Positions 8,102 to 16,928 of a stretch of 64,000 nt of DNA are shown in pieces. Source of the DNA: Pseudomonadota bacterium (GTDB lineage Bacteria; Pseudomonadota; Gammaproteobacteria; Steroidobacterales; Steroidobacteraceae); assembly GCA_025356075.1 (NCBI GenBank), contig JANXUT010000082.1:1-64000 (forward strand). Reading direction: 5' to 3'. Position 1 is the stretch's first letter. Each line of letters opens with the position of its first letter. The notes below the pieces were generated by a model, which searched no databases, was not told the origin of the DNA, and saw only the letters and a list, made by a program, of their open reading frames with translations. The position numbers were made by a program, and so were the translations under genes.

Positions 8102-10351
8102 TTGCCACTGCCAGACTCTCGCACCGCTCGCCCGGCGCCCCGTCGCTTCGTCCTCATCGCCCTCGTGCTCGCATCGACGCTGGCACGTGCCGACCCGCCC
8201 TGCGCCCCGCCGGCCGCCGCCAGGGCCGGCACGCCCTCGCTACCGGCCGTGCCGTCGCTGAAGGCGAGCATCGACGCCCCGATCCAGGTGACGAGCGCCG
8301 GCGCCGAGGTCGCCGACGGCGGCCAGGCGACGTTGCGGGGCCCGGTGACCGTGCGTCAGGGCGAGCGCACGCTGACGGCCAAGGAAGCAACCTACGACAG
8401 CGCCAACCAGTCCTTCGATGTCGCCGGCAACGTCGTCTACCACGACCCGCAGCTGACGGTGTCGGGCGAGGCCGCGCAGTACCGAAGCGGCGGTGGCGGC
8501 CGGTTCGAGAACGCCGACTTCGAGATCCCGGCGCGGCCTGCGCGCGGCCACGCGGACTCGATCGCGGTCGATGCGGACGGGCGGCTTGAGCTCGAGCACG
8601 TCGAGTACACCGCCTGCCCGGCCGACCACCGCGACTGGGTGCTGCACGCGCGGCGCATCGACATCGACCAGGCGGCGCAGCAGGGATTTGGCCGCAGCGT
8701 GCGGCTCGACTTCATGAGCGTGCCGATCCTCTACCTGCCGGTCATTTCCTTCCCCGTGGGCGATGCGCGCAAGTCCGGATTCCTGTTCCCCGAGTTCGGG
8801 CAATCGAGCCGCAACGGCTTCGGCCTCGCGGCCCCGTACTACTGGAACCTGGCGCCGAACTACGACGCGACTCTGACGCCGGGCTACCTGTCGAAGCGCG
8901 GCGCGACGCTCGGCACCGAGTTTCGCTTCCTGACCGACAACTCGCGCGGCGAGCTGCACAACGACTGGGTGCCGCACGACTCGAGCGCCGGCCGCGAGCG
9001 CGACCTGTTCAAGTTCAGCGAGCGCACGGATTTCACTTCGCGGCTGCGCTTCGACACCAACCTCTCCTACGCGAGCGACACGGCCTACTTCGAGGACTTC
9101 GGCCAGGGCCCGGAGGGCACCAGCGTCACCTACCTCTCCAGGAGCGCCCGGCTCACCTTCCTCGACAGCCACTGGCTGCTCACCGGGCTCGCCGAGCAAT
9201 ACCAGCCGATCGACGCGCTTTTCTTCACGACGCTGCCGGACGGCACGCGACCGTACAGTCCCTACACGCGCGCCCCGCAGCTCACCGTCGCCGGCCGCTG
9301 GAACGAGGGCAGCGGGTTCGGCTTCGAGGTGCGTGGCGAGGCGGTCAACTTCACGCGCGACAGCGGGATCCAGGGGATCCGCTACGAGCTTGAGCCGACC
9401 GCGAGCTTCACGTTCCGGGCGCCCGGCGCGTTCCTGGTTCCTGCGCTCGGCTGGCGGACGACGCACTACTCGCTGCGCGATGACCCGGGCGCCGACACGA
9501 CGCCCTCGTTCTCCGCGCCGATCGCGACGGTCGACTCCGGGCTCACCTTCGAGCGCACCGGCAGCACGCTCCTGCAGACCTTCGAGCCACGCGCGCTCTA
9601 CACCTACATTCCGTACCGCGACCAGTCGACGCTGCCGATCTTCGACACGGGCCTGCCCGACCTGAACCTGATCCAGCTCTTCCGGACGCAACGCTACGTC
9701 GGCGGCGACCGGCTCGGTGATGCCAACCAGCTCGCCTTCGGCGCGACCACCCGGTACGTCGACCTCGCCTCCGGCCGCCAACTTCTGTCGGCGACGCTCG
9801 GGCAGATCTACTACTTCACGCCGCCGCGCGTGCTGCTGCCGACGGAAACGACCGCGCCCGCCAAGACCTCCGACATCATCACGCAGGTCGACATCGCTGC
9901 GTACAAGCACTGGAACGTCGCGCTCGGCGAGCAGTGGGACCCGCACACGCAGCGCTCGGACCTGAGCGAGGTGCGCGTGCAGTACAAGCCGACCTGGGAC
10001 CGCGTCGCCAACCTCGGCTACCGCTACCGCCGCGGCCTGCTCGACCAGGTCGACGGCTCCTTCGCCTGGCCGATTGCGAACTCCTGGAACGTCTACGCCC
10101 GGCACGTCTATTCGCTCAGGGACCGGGCGGCGATCGAGTCGCTCGGCGGCTTTGAGTACCAGGCATGCTGCTGGCGCCTCAGGCTCGTCGCCAGGCGCTA
10201 CGTCAGCAGCTTCACCGGCACCCGCGACACGGGCATATCGTTGCAGCTGGAACTCAATGGCCTCTCCAGTGTCGGAGAACGGGCCGATGCTTTCCTCGGG
10301 CGGTCGATTCGGGGATACTCCGCGACCCCGTCCGATTCCGGGCTGGAGTGA
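8102..10351 (+). CDS. lptD: LPS-assembly outer-membrane protein LptD
   Basis: 749 residues from TTG 8102; an in-frame stop at 8042 and the lack of other start codons before the signal peptide (FVLIALVLASTLARA) leave this as the only reasonable start. An OstA/LptA-like jellyroll domain (about 60-165, GPVTVRQGERTLTAKEATYD, FDVAGNVVYHD) is followed by a large beta-barrel rich in alternating aromatic/polar strands. LptD with LptE inserts lipopolysaccharide into the outer membrane. Cysteines lie near the N-terminus (C40), in the TACPAD segment and at the C-terminal CC pair, compatible with inter-domain disulfides. Confidence 0.94.
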   Translation: MPLPDSRTARPAPRRFVLIALVLASTLARADPPCAPPAAARAGTPSLPAVPSLKASIDAPIQVTSAGAEVADGGQATLRGPVTVRQGERTLTAKEATYDSANQSFDVAGNVVYHDPQLTVSGEAAQYRSGGGGRFENADFEIPARPARGHADSIAVDADGRLELEHVEYTACPADHRDWVLHARRIDIDQAAQQGFGRSVRLDFMSVPILYLPVISFPVGDARKSGFLFPEFGQSSRNGFGLAAPYYWNLAPNYDATLTPGYLSKRGATLGTEFRFLTDNSRGELHNDWVPHDSSAGRERDLFKFSERTDFTSRLRFDTNLSYASDTAYFEDFGQGPEGTSVTYLSRSARLTFLDSHWLLTGLAEQYQPIDALFFTTLPDGTRPYSPYTRAPQLTVAGRWNEGSGFGFEVRGEAVNFTRDSGIQGIRYELEPTASFTFRAPGAFLVPALGWRTTHYSLRDDPGADTTPSFSAPIATVDSGLTFERTGSTLLQTFEPRALYTYIPYRDQSTLPIFDTGLPDLNLIQLFRTQRYVGGDRLGDANQLAFGATTRYVDLASGRQLLSATLGQIYYFTPPRVLLPTETTAPAKTSDIITQVDIAAYKHWNVALGEQWDPHTQRSDLSEVRVQYKPTWDRVANLGYRYRRGLLDQVDGSFAWPIANSWNVYARHVYSLRDRAAIESLGGFEYQACCWRLRLVARRYVSSFTGTRDTGISLQLELNGLSSVGERADAFLGRSIRGYSATPSDSGLE

Positions 10352-10358
10352 TCGTTTC

Positions 10359-11666
10359 ATGCGCCGATACGCCAATATCCTGCTGCTTTGCACAGCCTTC
10401 CTCGCCGCGGGCGCACTCGCCCAGACGCGTGACCTCGGCGGCAAAGGCGAGCTCCTCGACCGGATCGCGGTCGTCGTCAATGACGGCGTCGTGCTGCAGA
10501 GCCAGATCGACGGGCAGATCGCCGTCGTCGCGCGGCGCCTCAAGGACCAGGGCACGCCCTTGCCCGCGCCCTCGGTCTTGAAGCAGCAGATCACCGAGCG
10601 GCTGATCCTGCAGGAGATCCAGCTGCAGCGTGCCCAGAAGCTCGGGCTCAGGGTCACGGACGAGGCGCTCAACAACGCGCTCAGGGACGTAGCGACCCAG
10701 AACAAGATCGAGTTCAGCCGCCTGCCCGATGCGCTCGCCAGCGAGGGCATCGTCTACTCCGAGTACCGCGAGCAGATCCGCCACGAGATGACGCTGTCGC
10801 TGCTCAGGCAACGCGACGTCTACACGCACATCTACGTGAGCCCGCGCGAGCTCGACCAGTTCATCACCAAGGCGTCGGCCGACAAGACCGGCCGGGTCGA
10901 GTACGACGTCTCGCACATCCTGCTCGCGCTCCCCGAGGCCGCCTCGCCGGGCCAGCTCGAGCAGGTCGAGAAGAAGGCGCAGGAGATCTACCAGCGCGCG
11001 CAGGGCGGCGAGGACTTCGGCCAGCTCGCGGTCGCAAACTCCCAGGCGCAGTCGGCGCTCGAGCGCGGCGCCATCGGCTGGCGCAAGGGCAACGAGCTGC
11101 CCTCGTTCATGGCGGACGTCGTGGTTTCCATGAAGCCGGGCGAAGTATCGGCGCCCGTGCGCACGCCGTCGGGCTTTCACATCATCCGCCTGAACGCGCA
11201 ACGCAGCGACAACCAGCCGCTCCTCGTCGAGCAGCTGCACGCGCGCCACATACTCATCAAGACGAACGAACTGCAGGACGATGAGACCGTGCGCGGTCGC
11301 CTGCAGATCATCCGCGACCGGATCGCGAGCGGCGCGGACGACTTCGGTGCGATCGCGAAGGCGGTCTCTGAGGATCCGGGCTCGGGCTCCGAAGGCGGCG
11401 ATCTCGGCTGGACGAGTCCGGGGACGTTCGTGCCCGACTTCGAGGCGGCGCTGTCGAAGCTCGAGGACAACGAGATCAGCCAGCCGTTCCACACGCAGTA
11501 CGGCTGGCATATCGCGCAGCTCATCGGCAAGCGCACCCAGGACATGAGCACTGACGAGCGCCGCCGCAAGGCGTTTGAGCAGATCCGCGCGAGCAAGGCG
11601 GACGAGGAAACGGAGCTGTGGCTCCGCCGGCTCCGGGACGAGGCCTTCGTCGACTACCGCACCTGA
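10359..11666 (+). CDS. surA: Periplasmic chaperone / peptidyl-prolyl isomerase SurA
   Basis: 435 residues with signal peptide NILLLCTAFLAAGALAQ. The N-terminal chaperone module (about 30-175) is followed by two parvulin domains (about 180-275 and 290-385), the second with the stronger motifs VEQLHARHILIKT, GGDLGWTSPGTFVPDFE and FHTQYGWHIAQL, and by a short C-terminal helix. SurA escorts outer-membrane beta-barrels to the BAM complex, and LptD is a known main client. It starts seven bases after lptD, in the normal order lptD-surA-pdxA. Confidence 0.95.
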   Translation: MRRYANILLLCTAFLAAGALAQTRDLGGKGELLDRIAVVVNDGVVLQSQIDGQIAVVARRLKDQGTPLPAPSVLKQQITERLILQEIQLQRAQKLGLRVTDEALNNALRDVATQNKIEFSRLPDALASEGIVYSEYREQIRHEMTLSLLRQRDVYTHIYVSPRELDQFITKASADKTGRVEYDVSHILLALPEAASPGQLEQVEKKAQEIYQRAQGGEDFGQLAVANSQAQSALERGAIGWRKGNELPSFMADVVVSMKPGEVSAPVRTPSGFHIIRLNAQRSDNQPLLVEQLHARHILIKTNELQDDETVRGRLQIIRDRIASGADDFGAIAKAVSEDPGSGSEGGDLGWTSPGTFVPDFEAALSKLEDNEISQPFHTQYGWHIAQLIGKRTQDMSTDERRRKAFEQIRASKADEETELWLRRLRDEAFVDYRT

Positions 11667-11675
11667 CGGGGGCGC

Positions 11676-12671
11676 ATGCCCGCCGACTCCAACGACGCCC
11701 TGCCGACGCTGATCGTCTCCTCCGGCGAGCCTGCCGGCATCGGCCCTGACCTCTGCCTCATGCTGGCGTTGCGCGACTGGCAGTGCCGGCTCATTGTCGC
11801 GGCGGACCCCGAACTGCTGGCGGCGCGCGCCGCCGAGCTCGACCTCAGCGTCGTCCTCAAGCCGGTGAGCGCGACCGAGGCCGCCCCGCACCGCGCCGGT
11901 ATCCTGCAGATCCTCGAGCACCGGGCGCCCGCGCCCGTCATTGCCGGTCGGCTCGATCCGGCCAATTCCCGCTACGTGCTCGACATGCTCGACACCGCGA
12001 CCCGGGGCTGCCTCGCCGGGACCTTCGCCGCGATGGTGACGGCGCCGGTGCAGAAGAGCGTGATCATCGAATCGGGCGTCGCCTTCAGCGGCCACACCGA
12101 GTACCTGGCCGCGCTAACCGGCACCCCGCACCCGGTCATGCTGCTCGTCGCCGGCAAGCTCAGGGTCGCGCTCGCGACGACGCACCTGCCACTCCGGCAA
12201 GTCCCCACTGCGCTCACCGAGGACTACCTCTACGAGACGCTGACGGTGCTCGCGGCGGGGCTCAGGAGTCGCTTCGGACTCGTCCGGCCGCGCATCCTGA
12301 CGCTAGGCCTCAACCCCCACGCCGGCGAATCCGGTCACTTGGGTCGCGAGGACCTCGAGGTGATCGCGCCCGCGATCGCCCGCGCCGTCGCCGCCGGCAT
12401 CGCGGCGCGGGGACCGATGCCCGCCGACACCGCCTTCACGCCGCGCGCGCTCACCGATGCGGACGCGGTGCTCGCGATGTACCACGACCAGGGGCTGCCG
12501 GTGCTGAAGTACGCGGGCTTCGGCCACGCGATCAACGTGACGCTCGGGCTCCCGATCATCCGCACCTCGGTCGATCACGGCACGGCGCTCGACCTCGCCG
12601 GCACCGGCCGCGCCGATCCCGGCAGCCTCATCGCCGCACTCGAGCTCGCGCTCGCCTCGCTCAGGCTCTGA
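11676..12671 (+). CDS. pdxA: 4-hydroxythreonine-4-phosphate dehydrogenase
   Basis: 331 residues. PdxA oxidises 4-phosphohydroxy-threonine with NAD in pyridoxal 5'-phosphate synthesis. Family blocks seen are SSGEPAGIGPDL near the N-terminus, the metal-binding HTEYLAALTG, LGLNPHAGESGHLGRED, and MYHDQGLPVLKYAGF with a metal-binding histidine. It overlaps the rsmA start by one base, and the order surA-pdxA-rsmA is conserved in Gammaproteobacteria. Confidence 0.95.
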   Translation: MPADSNDALPTLIVSSGEPAGIGPDLCLMLALRDWQCRLIVAADPELLAARAAELDLSVVLKPVSATEAAPHRAGILQILEHRAPAPVIAGRLDPANSRYVLDMLDTATRGCLAGTFAAMVTAPVQKSVIIESGVAFSGHTEYLAALTGTPHPVMLLVAGKLRVALATTHLPLRQVPTALTEDYLYETLTVLAAGLRSRFGLVRPRILTLGLNPHAGESGHLGREDLEVIAPAIARAVAAGIAARGPMPADTAFTPRALTDADAVLAMYHDQGLPVLKYAGFGHAINVTLGLPIIRTSVDHGTALDLAGTGRADPGSLIAALELALASLRL

Positions 12672-13483
12672 TGGGGGAGCAGAAAGGCGCTTTGCCGCGG
12701 GGACCGGCGCGCAAGCGCTTCGGTCAGCATTTCCTGCACGACCCGGGCGTCATCGCGCGGATCGTCGAGGCGATCGACCCGGATCGGGAGCGGCGCCTCA
12801 TCGAGATTGGTCCCGGCCACGGCGCGCTCACGTTTCCGCTGCTCGAGCGCGCCGGGCGGCTCGAGGTCATCGAGATCGACCGCGACCTGATCCCGGGGCT
12901 CATCGAGCGCGCGGCGGGGCGCGGCGAGCTCATCGCCCACGAGGCGGACGTGCTTAAGGTCGACTTCGCCTCGCTCGCGGGTCCTGGGCGGACCTTGAGG
13001 CTCTGCGGCAACCTCCCTTACAACATCTCGACGCCGTTCCTCTTCCACGTGCTCGCCGCGGGGGCGAGCCTCATCGACATGCACTTCATGCTGCAGCGGG
13101 AGGTCGTGGCGCGCATGGCCGCCCGGCCCGACACCGGCGAGTACGGGCGCCTGACGGTGATGCTGGCGGTGCACTGCGAGGTCGAGCACCTGTTCGATGT
13201 GGGACCGGGCGCCTTCCGCCCGCCGCCGGCGGTGCATTCCTCGATCGTGCGCCTCCTCCCGCACGCCTCGCCGCCCTTCCCGATCGCCGATTCCGCCCGC
13301 TTCGCCCAGGTGGTCGCGCGCGCGTTCGGCCAGCGCCGCAAGACACTGCGCAACTCGCTGAAGCACGTCGTCGACGCCGCCGGGTTCGAGGCGACCGGCA
13401 TCGACGCCGGGCGGCGGGCCGAAACCTTAAGTCCCGAGGAGTTTGCCCGGCTGGCCGCGACGCCGGCGCCGGCACCGCTATAA
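12671..13483 (+). CDS. rsmA: 16S rRNA (adenine(1518)-N6/adenine(1519)-N6)-dimethyltransferase
   Basis: 270 residues. The SAM-binding motif IEIGPGHGALTFPLL and the catalytic NLPYNISTPF (motif IV) identify KsgA/RsmA, which dimethylates two adjacent adenines in the 3' hairpin of 16S rRNA as a late small-subunit assembly check. The C-terminal helical domain includes ARAFGQRRKTLRNSLK. The N-terminal RKRFGQHFLHDPGVIARIV is typical. Its last codons and stop contain the -10 element assigned to uspA. Confidence 0.96.
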   Translation: MGEQKGALPRGPARKRFGQHFLHDPGVIARIVEAIDPDRERRLIEIGPGHGALTFPLLERAGRLEVIEIDRDLIPGLIERAAGRGELIAHEADVLKVDFASLAGPGRTLRLCGNLPYNISTPFLFHVLAAGASLIDMHFMLQREVVARMAARPDTGEYGRLTVMLAVHCEVEHLFDVGPGAFRPPPAVHSSIVRLLPHASPPFPIADSARFAQVVARAFGQRRKTLRNSLKHVVDAAGFEATGIDAGRRAETLSPEEFARLAATPAPAPL

Positions 13484-13484
13484 T
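13479..13484 (+). promoter_or_regulatory. Candidate -10 element for uspA
   Basis: TATAAT formed by the last codon and stop of rsmA, within the 11-mer ACCGCTATAAT that is repeated exactly before the kynurenine operon at 16371-16381. It is 25 nt before the uspA ATG, with an AGGGGA Shine-Dalgarno between them. It suggests that uspA-apaG-apaH can be transcribed separately from lptD-rsmA. Confidence 0.5.
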
Positions 13485-13509
13485 CCCCCGAACCTAGGGG
13501 ACCCGACCG

Positions 13510-13959
13510 ATGGCGCCGACCTCCGCCCCAGAGCTTTACCGCCGCATCCTGCTGGTCGTCGACTTGAACGACGACATCGGCCGGCTCGGTGGCCGCGCGC
13601 GCTCGGTCGCCGCCGCCTGCGGCGCGCAGCTCTCGCTCCTGCACGTGGTCGAGTACGTGCCGGTGGAGCCGATGGGCGAGACGCTCTTGCCTGCGATCGA
13701 GGTCGAGGAGGAGCTCATCAAGCGCGCCACGCAGCGCCTGCAGGAACTGGCCGCGGGCCTTGGCCTGCCCGCCAGCGCCTGCCGGGTCGAGGCCGGCAAC
13801 ACCAAGTCCGAGATCGTCAGGGTCGCCGCCGAGACCGGCAGCGATCTCATCGTGATCGGCAGCCGCGAGCGGCACGGCCTCTCGATACTCGTCAACCTGA
13901 CCGAGGATTCGGTCCTGCACGCCGCGCACTGCGACGTGCTGGCGGTCCGCCTCAAGTAG
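13510..13959 (+). CDS. Universal stress protein UspA family
   Basis: 149 residues with the single Usp fold: [12 protein letters not shown] at the start, [11 protein letters not shown], and the C-terminal [18 protein letters not shown] ending in CDVLAVRLK. The ATP-binding motif G-2x-G-9x-G(S/T) is only partly matched (GSRERHG followed by NLTEDSV), so nucleotide binding is uncertain. It sits between rsmA and apaG, an unusual insertion into a conserved gene order, and has its own -10 box and Shine-Dalgarno. Confidence 0.88.
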   Translation: MAPTSAPELYRRILLVVDLNDDIGRLGGRARSVAAACGAQLSLLHVVEYVPVEPMGETLLPAIEVEEELIKRATQRLQELAAGLGLPASACRVEAGNTKSEIVRVAAETGSDLIVIGSRERHGLSILVNLTEDSVLHAAHCDVLAVRLK

Positions 13960-13963
13960 CACC

Positions 13964-14344
13964 ATGCAAGAACAAAGCCCCCGCATCGTCGTCGCCGTCG
14001 CGACCTCCTACGTCGAGGAGCAGTCCGACCCGCGCGAAAAGCGCTTCGTGTTCGCCTATACGATCACGATCAAGAACGAGGGCGAGGTGCCGGCGCGCCT
14101 CATGAACCGCCACTGGATCATCACCGATGCGAACGGCAAGGTGCAGGAAGTGCACGGCGAGGGCGTCGTCGGCGAGCAGCCGCACTTAAAGCCCGGCCAG
14201 GGCTTTCGCTACTCGAGCGGCGCCGTGCTCGAGACGCCGGTCGGCGCGATGCAGGGCAGCTACGAGATGGTCGCCGACGATGGCAAGCGTTTCGATGCGC
14301 CGATCGCGCCCTTCTCGCTCGCGATGCCGGGCGTCGTGCACTGA
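13964..14344 (+). CDS. apaG: ApaG domain protein (Co2+/Mg2+ efflux-associated)
   Basis: 126 residues, full length for ApaG, an immunoglobulin-like beta-sandwich. Typical segments are [37 protein letters not shown] and [15 protein letters not shown]. The biochemical role is not settled; apaG mutants in Salmonella have altered Co2+ and Mg2+ efflux. It starts four bases after uspA and five bases before apaH. Confidence 0.95.
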   Translation: MQEQSPRIVVAVATSYVEEQSDPREKRFVFAYTITIKNEGEVPARLMNRHWIITDANGKVQEVHGEGVVGEQPHLKPGQGFRYSSGAVLETPVGAMQGSYEMVADDGKRFDAPIAPFSLAMPGVVH

Positions 14345-14348
14345 CCCG

Positions 14349-15182
14349 ATGGCGGTCTACGCGATCGGCGACCTGCAGGGCTGCTACGACGAACTGCGCC
14401 GCCTCCTCGACAAGCTCCAGTTCGATCCCGGCCACGACCGGCTGTGGCTCACGGGTGATCTCGTCAACCGCGGGCCGGGGTCGCTCGCGGCGCTTCGGTA
14501 CGTCCAATCGCTCGGGCCCGCCGCCGCGGTGGTGCTCGGCAACCACGACCTCCACCTGCTCGCGCTCGCGGCGGAGCCCTCGCCCCGCCCGCGCAAGAGC
14601 GACACCTTAGGCGCCGTGCTCGCAGCGCCCGATCGCGACGAACTGCTGGGTTGGCTGGTTACGCTGCCACTCGTGCACACGGAGCCCGCCCTCGGCTGGT
14701 CGATGCTGCACGCGGGTCTCCCGCCCCAGTGGGACATCGCGACCGCCCTCGCCTGCGCTCGCGAGGTCGAGGCGGCGCTCACCGCCTCGCCGCGCGAGTT
14801 CTTTCAGGCGATGTACGGCGATGACCCGCCCCGGTGGTCGGCCTCGCTCGCGGGTGTCGAGCGGCTCCGATTCACCGTCAACTGCCTGACGCGCATGCGT
14901 TTTTGCACGGCCGACGGCCGGCTGCTCCTCGACCTCAAGGGGCCGCTCGGGAAGGAGCCGCCGGGGGCGCTCGCCTGGTTCCAGGTGCCGGGGCGCAAAA
15001 GCGCCTCCGAGCGCATCGCCTTCGGCCATTGGTCGGCGCTCGGATTCTACGAAGGGGATGGCGTCGTCGGGCTCGACAGCGGCTGCGCCTGGGGCGGCGC
15101 ACTGACCGCGTTTCGCCTCGATCGGCACGCACCGCCCGTGCAGGTCGAGTGCCCGGTCGCGGCTACGCTCGACGTCACCTGA
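14349..15182 (+). CDS. apaH: Symmetrical bis(5'-nucleosyl)-tetraphosphatase
   Basis: 277 residues. Metallophosphatase motifs appear in order: GDLQGCYDEL, GDLVNRGPGS, GNHDLHLLAL and the later MLHAGLPPQWD. ApaH hydrolyses Ap4A to two ADP and also removes Np4 caps from RNA. It follows apaG as in E. coli. In E. coli folA comes next; here folA is about 5 kb further on the other strand. Confidence 0.95.
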   Translation: MAVYAIGDLQGCYDELRRLLDKLQFDPGHDRLWLTGDLVNRGPGSLAALRYVQSLGPAAAVVLGNHDLHLLALAAEPSPRPRKSDTLGAVLAAPDRDELLGWLVTLPLVHTEPALGWSMLHAGLPPQWDIATALACAREVEAALTASPREFFQAMYGDDPPRWSASLAGVERLRFTVNCLTRMRFCTADGRLLLDLKGPLGKEPPGALAWFQVPGRKSASERIAFGHWSALGFYEGDGVVGLDSGCAWGGALTAFRLDRHAPPVQVECPVAATLDVT

Positions 15183-15197
15183 GCGCGCGGTGCTACC

Positions 15198-15216
15198 CGC
15201 CACTTACCCGGTGGCG
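15198..15216 (+). terminator. Weak hairpin after apaH
   Basis: CGCCAC and GTGGCG form a 6-bp stem with a 7-nt loop between apaH and the VOC gene. There is no T-run, so it is only a possible end point for the apaH transcript. Confidence 0.25.
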
Positions 15217-15236
15217 CGAGACTTCAGGAGCGCGAG

Positions 15237-15656
15237 ATGCTGACGTACGTCTACGTGGGAACGAACGACCTTGCGCGCGCGATCCGCTTCTACGAGGCGA
15301 CGCTCGCGCCGCTCGGGCTGCCGCGCTGTGTCACCGGCGACCCCGACTGGGACCGCACCTCGGCCGGCTGGGGACTCTACGAGGACGGCGGCGCGCGCGA
15401 GCTCGCCTTCTGGGTCGGCACGCCCTTCGACGGGCGCGCGGCCTCCGTCGGCAACGGCAGCATGGTCGCGTTTCGCGCGGCGTCGTGGCGGGAAGTCGAT
15501 GAGTCCCACGCCGCCGCGCTCGCGCACGGCGGCACCGACGAGGGTGCGCCGGGCCTGCGCCCGCACTACGGCCCCGACTTCTACGCCGCGTACGTCCGCG
15601 ATCCCGACGGCAACAAGCTCGCGGCGGTCTCGCGCGGCTTCAGGACCCGACCCTAG
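15237..15656 (+). CDS. VOC/glyoxalase superfamily protein
   Basis: 139 residues with the paired beta-alpha-beta-beta-beta modules of vicinal oxygen chelate proteins (TYVYVGTNDLARAIRFYEAT at the start, YAAYVRDPDGNKLAAVSRG at the end). The DPDGNKL element normally carries the last metal-binding residue region. Members range from glyoxalases to antibiotic-binding proteins, so no substrate is assigned. A CAGGAG Shine-Dalgarno lies six bases before the ATG. It is the first gene of the segment separating apaH from folA. Confidence 0.85.
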   Translation: MLTYVYVGTNDLARAIRFYEATLAPLGLPRCVTGDPDWDRTSAGWGLYEDGGARELAFWVGTPFDGRAASVGNGSMVAFRAASWREVDESHAAALAHGGTDEGAPGLRPHYGPDFYAAYVRDPDGNKLAAVSRGFRTRP

Positions 15657-15683
15657 CCGGCGGGCGCCGCCCCGGGCAGGCCC

Positions 15684-16292
15684 TTACTTGGCGGCGGCCA
15701 CCGGTACCGGCTTCGAGGGCGGCAGCGCGCCGAGCACGCCGAACTTGAGGTAGATCCCGGACGGGTTCGACTGGTGCGGCACGCAGCTCATGCGACTCAC
15801 GAGGTCGCGCGTCGTGAACGTCGGCAGGATTTCCTTCGCGAACTGATCGACGAGCTCGCAATCGCCGCTGTCGATGTCGTGCGGCAGGCGCGCGGTGATC
15901 TCGACCGAGCGCCAGGCGCCGACGCCGGGCTCCGGCGGCTCCGGCACCTTGTCCTTGCCAGCTGCATCCTTGGCCGGGGCGGGTGGCGGTGCGCCGGCCG
16001 GGGCGAGCGTGTGGTAGGTCATGCGCACGGTCGCGATGCGGTCGGGCACGCCACCGGGGGAGGCGCAGGTGCTCGTGAGCTTGAAGTCCGGGCGGGCACC
16101 GGTGAGCCTCAGGAGCGTGGTCAGTTTCGACTGGAGCCCGTCGCAGGAGTAGCGCGACGTGAAGCCCATGAACGTGAAACTGTCCTGGTGCTTTTGCCAG
16201 GTGCCCTCGACCGGAGGCTCAGCCGCCGCGAGGGCCGCTCCCGACAGCCCGAGTCCCGAAACCGCTACCGCGATGGTCAACAGACGTTTCAT
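15684..16292 (-). CDS. Secreted protein of unknown function
   Basis: 202 residues with a signal peptide (LLTIAVAVSGLGLSGAALA) and four cysteines in the mature part (SCDGL, TCASP, DCELV, SCVPH), spaced so that two disulfides are possible. A Pro/Ala/Lys-rich insertion (APAGAPPPAPAKDAAGKDK) interrupts the middle. I do not recognise a known domain. It is divergent from the kynurenine operon, with a 105-base shared upstream region. Codon usage looks like that of its neighbours. Confidence 0.8.
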   Translation of the reverse strand: MKRLLTIAVAVSGLGLSGAALAAAEPPVEGTWQKHQDSFTFMGFTSRYSCDGLQSKLTTLLRLTGARPDFKLTSTCASPGGVPDRIATVRMTYHTLAPAGAPPPAPAKDAAGKDKVPEPPEPGVGAWRSVEITARLPHDIDSGDCELVDQFAKEILPTFTTRDLVSRMSCVPHQSNPSGIYLKFGVLGALPPSKPVPVAAAK

Positions 16293-16375
16293 GGTTGATC
16301 TCCGAGGCTGAGGGAACCAATCCGGTGGACCGCCCCCGCGGCGCACAGTTCCGGCGATCGCTCGATCCCGACCGC

Positions 16376-16381
16376 TATAAT
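16376..16381 (+). promoter_or_regulatory. -10 element for the kynurenine operon
   Basis: TATAAT within ACCGCTATAAT, the same 11-mer as before uspA. Transcription would start near 16388, giving a leader of only about ten bases before the ATG at 16398. This argues against the upstream ATG at 16380, which overlaps the box. A -35 hexamer is not evident, so an activator may be needed. Confidence 0.5.
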
Positions 16382-16397
16382 GGACCGGGAGCCGCTC

Positions 16398-16928
16398 ATG
16401 AACCCAGCCCCCCCCTTCAACCTGCAGCGGTTCATCGAGGAGCACCGGGCTGAGCTCAAGCCCCCGGTCGGCAACCGCCAGGTATTCCCGTCGGGCGACT
16501 TCGTGATCATGGTCGTCGGGGGTCCCAACGCGCGGAGCGACTTCCACGTTGACCCGGGGGCCGAGTTTTTTTACCAGCTCGAGGGCACGCTGACCCTGAA
16601 GACGATGCAGGCCGGCCGCCCGCTCGACTACGCGGTGGGCCCGGGCGAGGTGTTCCTGCTGCCGCCGCTCGTCCCGCACTCGCCTAAGCGACCGGCGGGC
16701 TCCGTCGGGCTCGTCGTCGAGCGGCGCCGAACGGACGCCGAGCGCGATGGCTTCCAGTGGTATTGCGCCAGCTGCCACGTGCTCCTCTACGAGGAGTTCT
16801 TCGCGCTCAGCAACATCGAGACGCAGTTTCCACCGATCTTCGAGCGGTTCTACCAGGACCCGACCCGCCGCACCTGCCGCCACTGCGGCACGGTGCTGGC
16901 GCGCCCCGCCGCGGCCGCCGTCCCGTGA
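16398..16928 (+). CDS. nbaC: 3-hydroxyanthranilate 3,4-dioxygenase
   Basis: 176 residues from ATG 16398, chosen for its GGGAG Shine-Dalgarno. This cupin enzyme opens the ring of 3-hydroxyanthranilate to give the precursor of quinolinate. Catalytic iron ligands H50, E56 and H94 fit FHVDPGAEFFYQ and PLVPHSP. The bacterial rubredoxin-like second iron site is complete: C123, C126, C160 and C163 (CASC and CRHC). It is first of four overlapping genes for the kynurenine pathway. Confidence 0.93.
   Translation: MNPAPPFNLQRFIEEHRAELKPPVGNRQVFPSGDFVIMVVGGPNARSDFHVDPGAEFFYQLEGTLTLKTMQAGRPLDYAVGPGEVFLLPPLVPHSPKRPAGSVGLVVERRRTDAERDGFQWYCASCHVLLYEEFFALSNIETQFPPIFERFYQDPTRRTCRHCGTVLARPAAAAVP

Noticed and set aside
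8240-10750. Very long minus-strand frame opposite lptD and surA
   Set aside because: Typical shadow of high-GC coding DNA. The translation is Arg/Ala/Glu-rich with no domains, and the plus strand encodes clear LptD and SurA.
16380-16397. Upstream ATG for the 3-hydroxyanthranilate dioxygenase
   Set aside because: It overlaps the TATAAT box and has no Shine-Dalgarno; ATG 16398 has GGGAG at the right distance and gives the usual protein length.
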